Source: Synechococcus lacustris str. Tous
GTDB taxonomy: Bacteria > Cyanobacteriota > Cyanobacteriia > PCC-6307 > Cyanobiaceae
NCBI RefSeq assembly: GCF_003011125.1
Contig: NZ_PXVC01000005.1
Location: 26,786-90,785 of the forward strand
Direction: 5' to 3'
DNA: 64,000 nt
Position 1 is the stretch's first letter, and every line of letters starts with the position of its first letter. A program made the translations under genes and the position numbers. The notes beneath the pieces are model-generated. The model saw only the letters and a list, made by a program, of their open reading frames with translations. It did not search any database and was not told where the DNA came from. Of this stretch, positions 16,495 through 25,623 are shown piece by piece.

Positions 16495-17412
16495 TTGAAT
16501 TTTGTCAAGGCGGGGCTGCTGGAGCCCCTGCCAGCCGATTTTCAGTTGCTGATAATCGGTGGGGGCTACAGCGGCAAAAGGCTGGCTGCTGAAGTGCAAC
16601 GCCGCGGTGGCAAGGTGCTGATCACCAAGCGGCAACACCAAAACGCTGATTTCCAGCTGCTGTTCAACAGTGAAACCGGTGAACTGCCGCCCCTGGAGGC
16701 CCTAGCCGGCACCACCCACCTGCTCAGCACTGCCCCGCCGGAATTAAGCGGCACTGATCCCTGCCTGCGTTGCCTCGGGCCATTGCTGCAGGAATTACCC
16801 CTGCGCTGGGTGGGCTACCTATCAAGCACGGGCGTTTATGGCGATAGCCAAGGGCGCTGGGTGGATGAACAAACTGCCCCCAATGAACCACTACAAGCAC
16901 GCAGCGCCGCCCGCCTCGCCTGTGAGCGGGCCTGGGCAGATCAAGGCTTGCCCCTACAAATATTTCGCCTGCCTGGAATTTATGGACCAGGTCGCAATCC
17001 TTTGGCGGCCCTGAGCCGTGGGCTGGGCAGGTTGGTGCATAAACCAGGCCAAGTGTTTGGCCGCATTCATGTAGACGACATTGTTGGCGCCCTGCTCCAT
17101 TGCATTGCCCTGGCTCCAGCGCAACGGCCTGCTTTGCTAAACGTGATCGACAACTTGCCAGCCCCCAGCAGCAACACCTGGAGCTATGCCGCCCATCTCT
17201 TGGGTTGTGAGCTGCCAGCTTTTCAAAGCTACGCCAGTATCGAGGCTGAATTAAGCCCGATGGCAAAAAGTTTTTGGCAGGAAAACCGCAGGGTAAGCAA
17301 CCGGCTTTTGTGCGTTGAGCTCGCCTATCAACTCAGATATCCCACCTACCGAGAGGGCTTACGGGCCTGTTTCAACGAGGAGGGTTTTTTGAACCCCCAT
17401 CAGCTGGATTGA
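16495..17412 (+). CDS. Atypical SDR / NAD-dependent epimerase-like protein
   Basis: This is a nucleotide-binding Rossmann protein with LLIIGGGYSGKRLAAEV near the N-terminus, YLSSTGVYGDSQGRWVDE, IFRLPGIYGPGRNPL and VHVDDIVGALLH-type motifs (IHVDDIVGALLH). The usual catalytic YxxxK is missing (SAARLACERAW occupies the place), as in the atypical SDR (YeeZ-like) group. Substrate unknown. The frame allows ATG 16465, but that would place the LexA-like box within codons 4-8. TTG 16495 gives 305 aa and leaves the box upstream, so the gene may also respond to LexA. The last 41 bp overlap an antisense small gene. Confidence 0.8.
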   Translation: MNFVKAGLLEPLPADFQLLIIGGGYSGKRLAAEVQRRGGKVLITKRQHQNADFQLLFNSETGELPPLEALAGTTHLLSTAPPELSGTDPCLRCLGPLLQELPLRWVGYLSSTGVYGDSQGRWVDEQTAPNEPLQARSAARLACERAWADQGLPLQIFRLPGIYGPGRNPLAALSRGLGRLVHKPGQVFGRIHVDDIVGALLHCIALAPAQRPALLNVIDNLPAPSSNTWSYAAHLLGCELPAFQSYASIEAELSPMAKSFWQENRRVSNRLLCVELAYQLRYPTYREGLRACFNEEGFLNPHQLD

Positions 17413-17524
17413 TTTGCCGCTGCAAATCATGGCCGAGGCGGTCCCAGCGAATTTCAAGCCAACCGCGCTGCAGGCCAATGCCTAGCCCCAGCAGCAACCC
17501 AGCTATTAGCAGCAAACGAAGCAT
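17372..17524 (-). CDS. 50-residue membrane microprotein
   Basis: The gene starts at ATG 17524 and stops at TGA 17374-17372. The first ~17 residues are a leucine/glycine-rich transmembrane helix (MLRLLLIAGLLLGLGIGLQR), followed by WLEIRWDRLGHDLQRQ and a short polar tail. I recall similar ~50-residue proteins in other picocyanobacteria, from memory only. Its 3' end overlaps the convergent SDR gene by 41 bp. Function unknown; it could be a small partner of a membrane complex. Confidence 0.65.
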   Translation of the reverse strand: MLRLLLIAGLLLGLGIGLQRGWLEIRWDRLGHDLQRQINPADGGSKNPPR

Positions 17525-17611
17525 GGCGGCCGGCTTGGAAAGTGTGCCTAAAAAGACTGTGAATTAAAGCGGCTTATGGTGTTCTTAAACTGAAATGTAA
17601 ACAATAATTAG

Positions 17612-17941
17612 ATGGCAAGGTACGAGTGCTTCACCAGATCTAAGCAGGAAGGAGATTCTCTGATAACCCCTGCCACCAAAGCACTTGAGCAGATCGGTTT
17701 CAAGGTGCGCTCGAGCGCTGAAGGTTCAATCAGTTTGATCGAAACAGCTCCCGTGCAGCGGCTGAGGGACCGCGTACTGGTTCAAATGGACCAAACCCCA
17801 AACAACGAACTGCAATGCGTTGTGAGCAATGAAGCGATTGCCACCAGCAAACACAACCCTTGCCTCGCTGCTTTTCAAACCCTAATCAACACACTTAATA
17901 GCCTGCAGGGAGTGGAGGTGGATTGCCCCGTATTGCAATAG
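17612..17941 (+). CDS. Conserved-looking hypothetical protein upstream of pdxA
   Basis: A 109-residue protein from ATG 17612. It reads as a compact alpha/beta domain (MARYECFTRSKQEGDSLITP, ALEQIGFKVRS, SISLIETAPVQRLRDRVLVQ) with two cysteines and no signal or membrane segment. Its end overlaps the probable TTG start of pdxA by 19 bp, which indicates co-transcription and possible coupling. An AT-rich stretch (TGTAAACAATAATTAG) just upstream could hold its promoter. Function unknown. Confidence 0.7.
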   Translation: MARYECFTRSKQEGDSLITPATKALEQIGFKVRSSAEGSISLIETAPVQRLRDRVLVQMDQTPNNELQCVVSNEAIATSKHNPCLAAFQTLINTLNSLQGVEVDCPVLQ

Positions 17942-18942
17942 CCCTTGGTGATCCCGCCGGGATCGGGGCAGAGGTGGTACTCAAAGCCATCCAACAAATT
18001 CGTGAACTGCAGCCAAATTTCAATCCCCTATTGGTGGGTTGTCGCCACTGGCTGGAAACTAGCTTCGCCCAGCTGCAAGCCCAAGGGATCGGTGGCCTTT
18101 GTTCGCCTGCTGAACTTGAGCTGCTGCATTTGCCGCTAAACCATTCGATTAGCCCCGGCCAGGGCAGCGCTGCTAGCGGCAGCGCTGGTTTTGCTTGGCT
18201 CACTGCCGCCACCGAAGCAGTGCTAGCAGGCGATTGCACTGCCCTATGCACAGCTCCGATTGCAAAACATTGGTGGCATGCCGCCGGCCACCACTATCCA
18301 GGACAAACAGAGCGCTTGGCTGAACTTTGCAACGCAAAAGCTGCGGCGATGTTATTCACCGCTTGCTCACCCCATAACGGCTGGCGTTTTAATACATTGC
18401 TTGCCACCACCCACATTCCCCTCAGCAAGGTTTCGGAAAGCCTCACCCCCGCACTATTAGAGAAAAGGATCGAACAACTAAACAACTTTTGCCTACGTTT
18501 TAACCCTGCACCAAAGCTAGCAATAGCCGGTTTAAATCCCCATGCTGGTGAAGAAGGGGAATTGGGAACAGAGGAAATTGAATGGATCACACCATTGCTA
18601 AATAAGCTTCGCTGCCCCGCAAATAATGGGCAAGCTGGCCTCAATCTAGAGGGGCCAATAGCACCAGATAGCTGTTGGCTTGGGGCAAGTGAAGCGTGGC
18701 ACCAGCCTGCTGCCGCAGGCCCTAATCAAAAAGCGATGGATGGTTATTTGGCCTTGTATCACGACCAAGGCCTGATCCCAACGAAGTTATTAGCCTTTGA
18801 TCAGGCTGTTAACACAACCCTTGGCCTACCGTTTTTACGCACCTCCCCCGACCACGGCACCGCCTTTAATTTGGCAGGCAAAGGTATTGCTAGGGCTGAA
18901 AGCATGGTGGCTGCAATTAATACTGCCATTGAGCTTGGTTAA
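17923..18942 (+). CDS. pdxA: 4-hydroxythreonine-4-phosphate dehydrogenase PdxA
   Basis: PdxA oxidises 4-phosphohydroxy-L-threonine in the DXP-dependent route to pyridoxal phosphate. Motifs: IALGDPAGIGAEVVLKA at the N-terminus, CTAPIAKHWWHAAGHHYPGQ, ATTHIPLSKVSESL, LNPHAGEEGELGTEE, YHDQGLIPTKLLAFDQAVN and the end-domain RTSPDHGTAFNLAGKG. Two of the metal-binding His motifs are clear. At the third (GHTE in E. coli) this protein has GQTE, which I believe is common in cyanobacteria. The start is TTG 17923, preceded by GGAGTGGAGGTG, inside the end of the upstream gene (339 aa). Confidence 0.94.
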   Translation: MPRIAIALGDPAGIGAEVVLKAIQQIRELQPNFNPLLVGCRHWLETSFAQLQAQGIGGLCSPAELELLHLPLNHSISPGQGSAASGSAGFAWLTAATEAVLAGDCTALCTAPIAKHWWHAAGHHYPGQTERLAELCNAKAAAMLFTACSPHNGWRFNTLLATTHIPLSKVSESLTPALLEKRIEQLNNFCLRFNPAPKLAIAGLNPHAGEEGELGTEEIEWITPLLNKLRCPANNGQAGLNLEGPIAPDSCWLGASEAWHQPAAAGPNQKAMDGYLALYHDQGLIPTKLLAFDQAVNTTLGLPFLRTSPDHGTAFNLAGKGIARAESMVAAINTAIELG

Positions 18943-18963
18943 ATCCCTTGAGCTTGGCTAAAT
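18929..18963 (+). repeat. Short tandem duplication at the pdxA stop
   Basis: TTGAGCTTGGTTAAAT (18929-18944) is repeated as TTGAGCTTGGCTAAAT (18948-18963), 15 of 16 bases identical with a 19-bp period. The first copy contains the end and stop codon of pdxA. The second lies in the intergenic gap before accB. It looks like a small slippage duplication. Confidence 0.6.
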
Positions 18964-18976
18964 AATTAATAGAGCC

Positions 18977-19444
18977 CTAAACAGGCCTCAAAAGCATCAA
19001 TACTTGGTTGTATTCCACTGGCGTGCCATTTGTAACTAAAATCTCAACAACTTCACCCGATTGTTCAGCTTCTAGTTCATTCATCAACTTCATTGCTTCA
19101 AGGATGCAAATGGTTTGGCCGATGCTTACCTTGCTACCTATTTGCACAAAAGCATCCTCTCCAGGGGCTGGAGAGCTATAAAAAGTACCCACCATTGGCG
19201 CCTTGATTTCAATTAAATCACTGCGGCTGGCTGCAGCTGCAGGGGGGGGCGTTGGCGGAGCTGCTGCGGCTTGAGCCGGTGCAGGCGCGATAGCCACTGG
19301 CGCTGCCGGCGGCGGTGCCAGTGGGGCCGGCAAATTGCGACGCACCTCAAGGCGAAAATCATCGCCTTCGAGCTTGAATTCCTGAATGTCGCTGGTGGAA
19401 AGGAAATCCAGTAGCGAACGCAATTCCTTTTGGTCCATCTCCAT
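18977..19444 (-). CDS. accB: Biotin carboxyl carrier protein of acetyl-CoA carboxylase
   Basis: AccB carries CO2 on biotin between biotin carboxylase and carboxyltransferase in the first step of fatty-acid synthesis. The C-terminal biotinyl domain has the [12 protein letters not shown] motif, with the biotinylated Lys about 35 residues from the end. It is preceded by the usual Pro/Ala-rich flexible linker (about residues 40-75) and an N-terminal helix starting [19 protein letters not shown]. Length is 155 aa. It begins 5 bp after the efp stop, giving the efp-accB operon order that is common in cyanobacteria. It is convergent with pdxA. Confidence 0.96.
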   Translation of the reverse strand: MEMDQKELRSLLDFLSTSDIQEFKLEGDDFRLEVRRNLPAPLAPPPAAPVAIAPAPAQAAAAPPTPPPAAAASRSDLIEIKAPMVGTFYSSPAPGEDAFVQIGSKVSIGQTICILEAMKLMNELEAEQSGEVVEILVTNGTPVEYNQVLMLLRPV

Positions 19445-19449
19445 CTCCC

Positions 19450-20010
19450 TCAGGACTCCCGACCTAGGTAACTGTCGGAACGGGTATCAATTTTGATTTT
19501 CTCACCAATGGTGATGAAAAGGGGCACCATCACCTGGGCGCCGGTTTCCACAATCGCTGGCTTGGTGCCACCGGTGGCGGTGTCGCCCTTAACGCCAGGG
19601 TCGGTTTGGGTTACTTCAAGCACCACCGAATTTGGCAGTTCCACCTCGATCGGCTTGCCATTCCAAGCCACCACACTCACCTCCATGCCTTCTTTCAGGT
19701 ATTTCTTGCCATCACCGATTTGCTTTGCGGTGAGGCGGGTTTCCTCAAAACTGGCCATGTCCATAAACACATATTCCTCAGCCTCCATGTAGGTGTGCTG
19801 AAGGGTGGATTTTTCCAACAGGGCGGAGGCAACCATCTCGCCGGCCCTGAAGGTTTTTTCCACCACGCTGCCGCTTTGGGCTGATTTCAGTTTCGTGCGC
19901 ACAAAGGCAGAACCCTTGCCCGGCTTCACGTGGAGGAACTCCACCACGCGCCATACCTGACCATCAAGCTCGATTGTGGTGCCGGTGCGGAAGTCGTTGC
20001 TAGAGATCAT
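19450..20010 (-). CDS. efp: Translation elongation factor P
   Basis: EF-P relieves ribosome stalling at polyproline stretches. The start is ATG 20010 ([20 protein letters not shown]), giving the standard 186 aa; the longer open frame would overlap the divergent PPIase gene. The domain I loop reads [15 protein letters not shown] with the conserved lysine at the tip. The C-terminal OB-domain signature [17 protein letters not shown] is intact. It is the first gene of efp-accB. The gap to the divergent PPIase (79 bp) holds both promoters. Confidence 0.96.
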   Translation of the reverse strand: MISSNDFRTGTTIELDGQVWRVVEFLHVKPGKGSAFVRTKLKSAQSGSVVEKTFRAGEMVASALLEKSTLQHTYMEAEEYVFMDMASFEETRLTAKQIGDGKKYLKEGMEVSVVAWNGKPIEVELPNSVVLEVTQTDPGVKGDTATGGTKPAIVETGAQVMVPLFITIGEKIKIDTRSDSYLGRES

Positions 20011-20089
20011 TCCGGCAGAAAGGATTGAGGCGGATTGTACGGTGGTCTGCGCTACCGAAGCAGCGGCCGTGCCCAGCACCATTTATTCA

Positions 20090-21145
20090 ATGCTGTTGGC
20101 CCTCGCCTTGGCCTTGGGGTTCAGCATCTCAAATCCTGGGGAGGTTTTGGCTGCCCTGCCCCCCGGCAACGCAATAACCGACCCTGCGGCGATCCTGAGG
20201 GATTCCCTGCCGGTACAGCAACCCGACCTGCGGGAATTGCAACATCGCCTCGAAGGCACCAGCAACGACCTGCGGGCCCGCCGCTGGAGCAGCATCCAAC
20301 AGGCCTGCGAACGCTCCTCAAAACTGCTCAATCAAAGGCAGGGGCGCATCATTGGCGATCTGCCACCCCAGCAGCAGGAAACGGCAAAGCAAGAAATAGA
20401 AAATTTGCAACAAAACCTAATCAACCTATGCAGCAGCAGCGAAAGCCAAAACCGTGATGAATTCCTCGAGCAAAGGCGAGAGGTGCTAGCGGCGGTGGGC
20501 CGTTTAGAAGAGCTTGCCATTGAAAGTTTTCCCTATGAAATCCCTGAGGAGTTCAACAACCTGCCGCGACTGCTGGGCCGGGCAAGCGTGGAAATTCGCA
20601 CCAATAAAGGCAACCTCACCGCCGTGGTTGATGGCTACAACGCCCCCCTAACCGCAGGCGCATTTGTGGATTTAGTGCAGCGCGGCTTCTACAACAACCT
20701 GCCCTTCAACCGCGCTGAAGATTTCTACGTTCTGCAAACCGGTGACCCCGTAGGAGCTGCCACGGGCTACATCCCCGATGGCAGCAAGGGCGAACGCCAG
20801 GTGCCATTGGAAATCATGGTGCCGGGCGAAAAGCAACCGCAATACAACAAAACATTTGAGGATCTGGGTTTATTTAAAACCACCCCAGTACTACCTTTTG
20901 CCACCCTCGGCACCATGGGTTGGGCCCATTCAGACGAAGCCCTAGGCGATGGATCCTCACAATTTTTCTTTTTTCTCTACGAAGCTGAATTAACACCTGC
21001 TGGCTTGAATTTGGTGGATGGTCGCTACGCCGTGTTCGGCTATGTGGTGGATGGATTTGATGTGTTGGAAAATCTTGGCGTAGACGACAAAATTGAAACA
21101 ATCACCCTGCTTAGTGGAGCTGAAAATCTGCAAGCCCATGGCTGA
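20090..21145 (+). CDS. Cyclophilin-type peptidyl-prolyl isomerase, exported (thylakoid lumen type)
   Basis: The ATG at 20090 gives a 351-residue protein with a signal peptide (MLLALALALGFSISNPGEVLA). The helical N-terminal domain (about residues 25-165) includes a Gln-rich coiled region. The C-terminal cyclophilin domain contains GAFVDLVQRGFYNNLPFNR, LQTGDPVGAATG, LGTMGWAHSD, DGSSQFFFFL and VDGRYAVFGYVVDG. This layout matches plant/cyanobacterial TLP40-like cyclophilins of the lumen. Its stop overlaps the thiL start by 8 bp. Export to the lumen rather than the periplasm is inferred from the family. Confidence 0.9.
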   Translation: MLLALALALGFSISNPGEVLAALPPGNAITDPAAILRDSLPVQQPDLRELQHRLEGTSNDLRARRWSSIQQACERSSKLLNQRQGRIIGDLPPQQQETAKQEIENLQQNLINLCSSSESQNRDEFLEQRREVLAAVGRLEELAIESFPYEIPEEFNNLPRLLGRASVEIRTNKGNLTAVVDGYNAPLTAGAFVDLVQRGFYNNLPFNRAEDFYVLQTGDPVGAATGYIPDGSKGERQVPLEIMVPGEKQPQYNKTFEDLGLFKTTPVLPFATLGTMGWAHSDEALGDGSSQFFFFLYEAELTPAGLNLVDGRYAVFGYVVDGFDVLENLGVDDKIETITLLSGAENLQAHG

Positions 21146-22100
21146 ATTAGCTGAGCTTGGCGAAGCAGAACTAATCGCCAAGCTCAGTTGTTTTGCTGCA
21201 GCGGGTCAATTTGATGATGATGCGGCCCTTCTGGCGCCTGATCAACAGCTGCAGCGGGTAATTAGCACCGATGCCATGGTGGAAGGGGTTCATTTTTCAG
21301 CTAACACCACCCCAGCTTTCAGTGTTGGTTGGCGTGCTGCCGCTGCGAATCTCTCTGATTTAGCTGCGATGGGCTGCCTTGAGGCCGAGGGAATAACCGT
21401 TGCCCTCGCTGCCCCTGGCCACACACCCCTGGCCTGGGTTGAGGCGGTTTATGGGGGCCTCTCAGCATTGCTAAAACGCCATAACTGCCAGCTATTGGGT
21501 GGTGATTGCAGCAGCGCACCGGTGGTGATGCTTGCTATCACTGCCATCGGCAAGGTGGCTGCCGATCGCTTGATTCGGCGCGGGGCCGGCAGGGCTGGTG
21601 ATCGCTTGGTGGTTAGTGGACCCCATGGCCTGAGTGGCCTAGGGCTACAGCTGCTGCAAAACCCCAACGATCCAGCCACAAGCCATCTAAGTGAAAGCCT
21701 GAAACAAGCAGCGATCAAGGCCCATCAACAACCAATACCCCGCTTTGATGCGGTGGCGGCTTTGCATCAGAGCCAGCCGGCAGCATGCCCCTGGCGGGTG
21801 GCAGGCACCGATAGCAGCGATGGCCTACGCCGCAGCCTGGAATTGCTGGGCAACGCCTGCGGCCACCAACCAATGCTGGATCTGAACATGGGCCCATTGG
21901 AACCCTGGTGCCTTGATGGTGGTGAGGATTTTGAGTTGGTTTTAGCCCTTGATCCCCTTTGGGCAGATAACTTTGTTGCCCAGCTGCCTGGGGCCCAATG
22001 CATTGGTTGGCTTGGGGATAAGCCCGGGCCACCCTGTTGGTTAAGCAATAAAAAACCCCTACCGGTGGGCAGGGGTTATGAACATTTCAAAGGCAATTAG
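21138..22100 (+). CDS. thiL: Thiamine-monophosphate kinase ThiL
   Basis: ThiL phosphorylates thiamine monophosphate to the active cofactor TPP. It has the PurM/ThiL fold with DDAALL near the N-terminus (residues ~25-31), VEGVHFS, NLSDLAAMG, LLGGDCSSA, ATP-site residues in GPHGLSGLG, and DGGEDFELV near the C-terminus. The start is ATG 21138 (320 aa), overlapping the end of the PPIase gene by 8 bp. The last 20 codons contain a perfect hairpin plus A-run that works as a terminator for gap2 on the opposite strand. Its stop and the gap2 stop are separated by 1 bp. Confidence 0.94.
   Translation: MAELAELGEAELIAKLSCFAAAGQFDDDAALLAPDQQLQRVISTDAMVEGVHFSANTTPAFSVGWRAAAANLSDLAAMGCLEAEGITVALAAPGHTPLAWVEAVYGGLSALLKRHNCQLLGGDCSSAPVVMLAITAIGKVAADRLIRRGAGRAGDRLVVSGPHGLSGLGLQLLQNPNDPATSHLSESLKQAAIKAHQQPIPRFDAVAALHQSQPAACPWRVAGTDSSDGLRRSLELLGNACGHQPMLDLNMGPLEPWCLDGGEDFELVLALDPLWADNFVAQLPGAQCIGWLGDKPGPPCWLSNKKPLPVGRGYEHFKGN
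22046..22077 (-). terminator. Rho-independent terminator of gap2, inside thiL
   Basis: On the minus strand AACCCCT (22077-22071) and AGGGGTT (22060-22054) form a 7-bp stem around a 10-base loop, followed by TTTTTTAT (22053-22046). This is a textbook intrinsic terminator 25 bp after the gap2 stop. It lies wholly inside the thiL reading frame, where it encodes the NKKPLPVGRGYE region. On the plus strand the hairpin lacks a U-tract, so it should act one way. Confidence 0.8.
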
Positions 22101-22101
22101 T

Positions 22102-23124
22102 TCAGGCCCAGTTGCGTGCCACCACTTCAGCTAGATCAACCACCCGCTGGCTGTAACCCCATTCGTTGTCGTACCAGGAAATAACTTTCACCATGTTGTC
22201 GCCCATCACCAGGGTGAGCTCTGAATCAACGATGGTTGATTCATCGGTGCCGGCATGGTCGGAGGAAACAAGCGGCAGGTCGGAATATTTAATGATCCCT
22301 TTCATCGAACCCTCAGAGGCGGCCTTAAGGGCAGCATTCACTTCGTCTTTATTGGTGGCGCGCGCCACTTCAAGCACCATGTCCACCACCGACACATTTG
22401 GGGTGGGTACCCGCATGGCAATGCCGCTCAATTTGCCCTTCATGGGTGGGTAAACCAAGGCAACGGCGCTTGCAGCACCAGTGGAGGTGGGAACGATGTT
22501 GATGGCGGCTGCCCGGGCCCGGCGCAGGTCGCGGTGGGAGGCATCCAGGATGCGTTGGTCGCCTGTGTAGCTGTGGGTGGTGGTCATCGTGCCCTTCACG
22601 ATGCCGAAGGTTTGATCGAGCACCTTCACCAATGGCGCCATGCAATTGGTGGTGCAGCTGGCATTGCTGATGATGTCGAAATCTTCATGGCGATATTGAT
22701 CAGCGTTTACTCCCACCACAAAAGTACCCACCCCTTCACCTTTGCCAGGGGCTGTGATCAATACTTTTTTGGCACCGGCCTGAATGTGCTTACCAGCTCC
22801 TGCTTTATCAACAAAAACACCCGTGGCTTCAATAACTAAATCAACTTCCCATTCCTTCCAAGGCAGGTTGAGGGGGTTGCGATCTGAAAAGCATTTGATC
22901 GGCCTGCCATTCACCGTGATGGTGTCGTCGGTGTAGCCCACTTCAGTGTCGCGAATCCTGCCCAGCATTGAGTCGTAGGTGAGCAGGTGGGCATTGGTTT
23001 TGGGATCGGAAGTGTCGTTTAAACCAACAACTTCGATGCCCGTGTTGGCACCGCGGCTCAGCCAGCAGCGCATGAAATTGCGCCCGATACGGCCGAATCC
23101 GTTAATGGCAACACGAAGGGTCAT
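22102..23124 (-). CDS. gap2: Glyceraldehyde-3-phosphate dehydrogenase, Calvin-cycle type (Gap2)
   Basis: The 340-residue enzyme has an N-terminal NAD(P) fold ([17 protein letters not shown]), the catalytic Cys in [13 protein letters not shown], the His in [11 protein letters not shown], and [15 protein letters not shown] at the end. The residues following the second strand ([15 protein letters not shown]) lack the NAD-selecting Asp of glycolytic forms. This fits the NADP-using Gap2 that reduces 1,3-bisphosphoglycerate in the Calvin cycle. There is no CP12-like tail. It is divergent from murC (136-bp gap, likely with strong promoters) and convergent with thiL. Confidence 0.95.
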   Translation of the reverse strand: MTLRVAINGFGRIGRNFMRCWLSRGANTGIEVVGLNDTSDPKTNAHLLTYDSMLGRIRDTEVGYTDDTITVNGRPIKCFSDRNPLNLPWKEWEVDLVIEATGVFVDKAGAGKHIQAGAKKVLITAPGKGEGVGTFVVGVNADQYRHEDFDIISNASCTTNCMAPLVKVLDQTFGIVKGTMTTTHSYTGDQRILDASHRDLRRARAAAINIVPTSTGAASAVALVYPPMKGKLSGIAMRVPTPNVSVVDMVLEVARATNKDEVNAALKAASEGSMKGIIKYSDLPLVSSDHAGTDESTIVDSELTLVMGDNMVKVISWYDNEWGYSQRVVDLAEVVARNWA

Positions 23125-23260
23125 GGCAGCTCAGAGGGAATCCCAGTAAAAAAGGGAATTTGGCTGCGAATCATACAGACCCAAACGTGTTTTGAAACTA
23201 GTCAAAGTTTTTTGCCATTCCACCCAGAGGGTTTAAGTTCTGCTCACCCTTTCCTCAGCA

Positions 23261-24697
23261 TTGAGCAGCCAACTCTCCCTCCCCCCTGAGCGCCCTGTGC
23301 ACTTCATTGGTGTTGGGGGCATTGGCATGTCTGCCCTTGCTGGGATCCTGGCCGACCGCGGCTATGCCGTAAGCGGTTCAGATCCGCGTCAATCGGATTT
23401 ATCCCAGGGGTTGCGCAAACGGGGTGCCCGCATTTTTAGGGATCAAAACAAGGCCACGGTTGATGCAATCCGCAGTGGTGTTTCCTGCTCACCATTGGTG
23501 GTAATCAGCAGCGCGATTCCAGCTAACAATCCAGAGTTGCTTGCCGCAAAAGCCGCGGGGCTTGAAATATGCCACCGGGCCGCCCTTCTCGCTTGGTTAA
23601 TCGCTGAGCAACGCAGCATTGCCGTTGCCGGCAGCCATGGCAAAACCACCACCAGCAGCCTGATCGCCAGTTTGCTAAGCGCCGTGGGCATGGACCCCAC
23701 AGCAATCATCGGTGGTGTGGTGCCAGCTTTTGGTAGCAATGCCCGCACCGGTGCCAGCAATCTGTTGGTGGCAGAAGCCGATGAATCCGATGGCTCCCTG
23801 GTGCAATTTCACCCTGCCCTTGGCGTAATCACAAATCTGGAGCTTGATCACACCGATTTTTATCCAAACCTCGAAGCATTGGTGCAAACCATGCAGCGCT
23901 TTGCTGGCAATTGCAGCGAAGTGCTCGCAAATGCCGATTGCCCAGTGCTTCAAGAGCACATCAAAGCCCACCACCGCTGGAGCCTGGCTGAAGAAGGCCC
24001 TGGCCAAGAAGCCTATTTCCGGGCCATACCCCTCAGCATGGCGGGGGACGGCAGCAGGGCGGATTACCTCGAAAACGGCCATCGCTTGGGGGAGCTCAGC
24101 CTTCCCTTAGCCGGTCGCCACAACCTCAGCAATGCCCTCGCGGCCATCAGTGCCTGCAGGCTGATGGGAGCCCCCTTCCACGACCTGCAACAGGCCTTAA
24201 CCGGCTTGGTGCCCCCTGGCCGTCGCTTCGATCTGCGGGGCGAGTGGCAGGGCCGTTTAGTGGTAGACGACTACGCCCACCACCCCAGTGAGGTGGCCGC
24301 CACCCTGAGCATGGCCCAATTGATGGTTAGCTCCGGGCGCAGCACCCTGCCGTGGGTGCCCAAACGGGTGGTGGCCGTATTCCAGCCCCATCGCTACACG
24401 CGCACAGCGGAATTTCTCAACCGTTTTGCCGAAGCCCTAACCACCGCGCCCAAAACCCTGCTGGCGCCCCTCTACGGCGCCGGTGAATCCCCCCTCCCTG
24501 GCATCAGCAGCGCTGCCCTAGCGAAAGCGATGCAAAATCTGGGCGCTGATGTGAATGCCTATGGCTGCCTTGATGAACTGGCAAGCGCCCTTGAAACTGA
24601 AACAAGTCCCGGGGATTTAGTGCTGGTGATGGGAGCAGGTGATGTGAATCAAATCTGGGGGCGTTTGCAAAACCAAACCCTGGCCGCGGCCGCTTAA
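23261..24697 (+). CDS. murC: UDP-N-acetylmuramate-L-alanine ligase MurC
   Basis: MurC adds the first amino acid of the peptidoglycan stem peptide. Motifs: VHFIGVGGIGMSALAGIL (Rossmann), AGSHGKTTTSSLI (ATP P-loop), LEADESDGS-like VAEADESDGSL, DDYAHHPSEVAATL and FQPHRYTRT. Length is 478 aa from TTG 23261. It is 3 bp upstream of murB. In this gene order murC-murB-ybaB follows gap2 divergently. Confidence 0.95.
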   Translation: MSSQLSLPPERPVHFIGVGGIGMSALAGILADRGYAVSGSDPRQSDLSQGLRKRGARIFRDQNKATVDAIRSGVSCSPLVVISSAIPANNPELLAAKAAGLEICHRAALLAWLIAEQRSIAVAGSHGKTTTSSLIASLLSAVGMDPTAIIGGVVPAFGSNARTGASNLLVAEADESDGSLVQFHPALGVITNLELDHTDFYPNLEALVQTMQRFAGNCSEVLANADCPVLQEHIKAHHRWSLAEEGPGQEAYFRAIPLSMAGDGSRADYLENGHRLGELSLPLAGRHNLSNALAAISACRLMGAPFHDLQQALTGLVPPGRRFDLRGEWQGRLVVDDYAHHPSEVAATLSMAQLMVSSGRSTLPWVPKRVVAVFQPHRYTRTAEFLNRFAEALTTAPKTLLAPLYGAGESPLPGISSAALAKAMQNLGADVNAYGCLDELASALETETSPGDLVLVMGAGDVNQIWGRLQNQTLAAAA

Positions 24698-24700
24698 ACC

Positions 24701-25597
24701 GTGCTGCAGCAGTCCATACCCCTAGGGGGCTACACAACATGGAAAGTGGGGGGCCCAGCTGAATATCTAGCCGAACCGGATTCACTAACAGCCCTGCTGG
24801 AAATATTGGCAGCCCATAAACAAACAGGCAGGCCACTACAAATTATTGGGGCCGGTTCCAATTTATTAATTAGCGACCAGGGTTTGCCTGGCTTAGTGAT
24901 TTGCACCCGGCGGCTTCAGGGGGCCCAACTAGATGGCAGCAGTGGGCTGGTGGAGGCCCTGGCGGGGGAACCATTGCCCACCCTGGCCCGCCGCGCCGCC
25001 AAGGCAGGCCTGAGCGGTTTGGAATGGTCGGTGGGGATTCCAGGCACCGTTGGTGGCGCAGTTGTTATGAATGCCGGCGCCCAAGGGGGCTGCCTGGCCG
25101 AACGCTTAATCGATGCCACCGTGATTGATCCCCATGGCGGCGAAGCATTTGTTTTAAGCAATCAAGAGATGGATTACAGCTATCGCCATAGCCGCCTCCA
25201 AACTGAAAAGTTAGTGGTGCTTTCAGCCCGATTTCAGTTAACTCCGGGTCAAAACCCCAGCCTGCTGAGCGCTCAAACCAGTGCAAATCTGCAAAGCCGC
25301 ACCAGCAGCCAGCCATACCACCTGCCAAGTTGCGGCAGTGTATTTCGTAATCCTGAACCACAAAAAGCTGGCCGCTTGATCGAAGCCCTAAACCTGAAGG
25401 GATATCGCATTGGCGCTGCTGAGGTATCGGAAATCCATGCAAATTTCATTGTTAATAACGGAGGCGCTAAGGCCGCCGATATCCAGGCGCTGATTAGCCA
25501 TGTGCAAACTGTTGTGCATAAATCCCATGGCTTCTGGCTGCATCCAGAAGTGATTCGTTTAGGGGTGTTTAGTGAAAGCCTGCAGGCGGCGGCTTAA
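24701..25597 (+). CDS. murB: UDP-N-acetylenolpyruvoylglucosamine reductase MurB
   Basis: MurB reduces enolpyruvyl-UDP-GlcNAc to UDP-MurNAc using FAD and NADPH. Motifs: [60 protein letters not shown] (Tyr) and the catalytic Ser in [11 protein letters not shown]. The C-terminal region holds [18 protein letters not shown] and the Glu-containing HPEVIRLG. It starts with GTG 24701, 3 bp after murC, and is 298 aa. The YRHSR pattern suggests a type I/II intermediate typical of cyanobacteria; this last point is tentative. Confidence 0.95.
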   Translation: MLQQSIPLGGYTTWKVGGPAEYLAEPDSLTALLEILAAHKQTGRPLQIIGAGSNLLISDQGLPGLVICTRRLQGAQLDGSSGLVEALAGEPLPTLARRAAKAGLSGLEWSVGIPGTVGGAVVMNAGAQGGCLAERLIDATVIDPHGGEAFVLSNQEMDYSYRHSRLQTEKLVVLSARFQLTPGQNPSLLSAQTSANLQSRTSSQPYHLPSCGSVFRNPEPQKAGRLIEALNLKGYRIGAAEVSEIHANFIVNNGGAKAADIQALISHVQTVVHKSHGFWLHPEVIRLGVFSESLQAAA

Positions 25598-25623
25598 CCT
25601 GATTTCACTTGTTCAAAGGGGCC

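Noticed and set aside
16450..16641. Longer minus-strand frame extending the 62-residue protein upstream
   Set aside because: The extension is antisense to the conserved SDR N-terminus and would run through both LexA-like boxes. The ATG at 16449 is preferred.
18700..18730. PdxA His-to-Gln in the GHTE metal motif as a possible inactive enzyme
   Set aside because: The HYPGQTE form is, as I recall, usual in cyanobacterial PdxA and all other motifs are intact, so it is not treated as a lesion.
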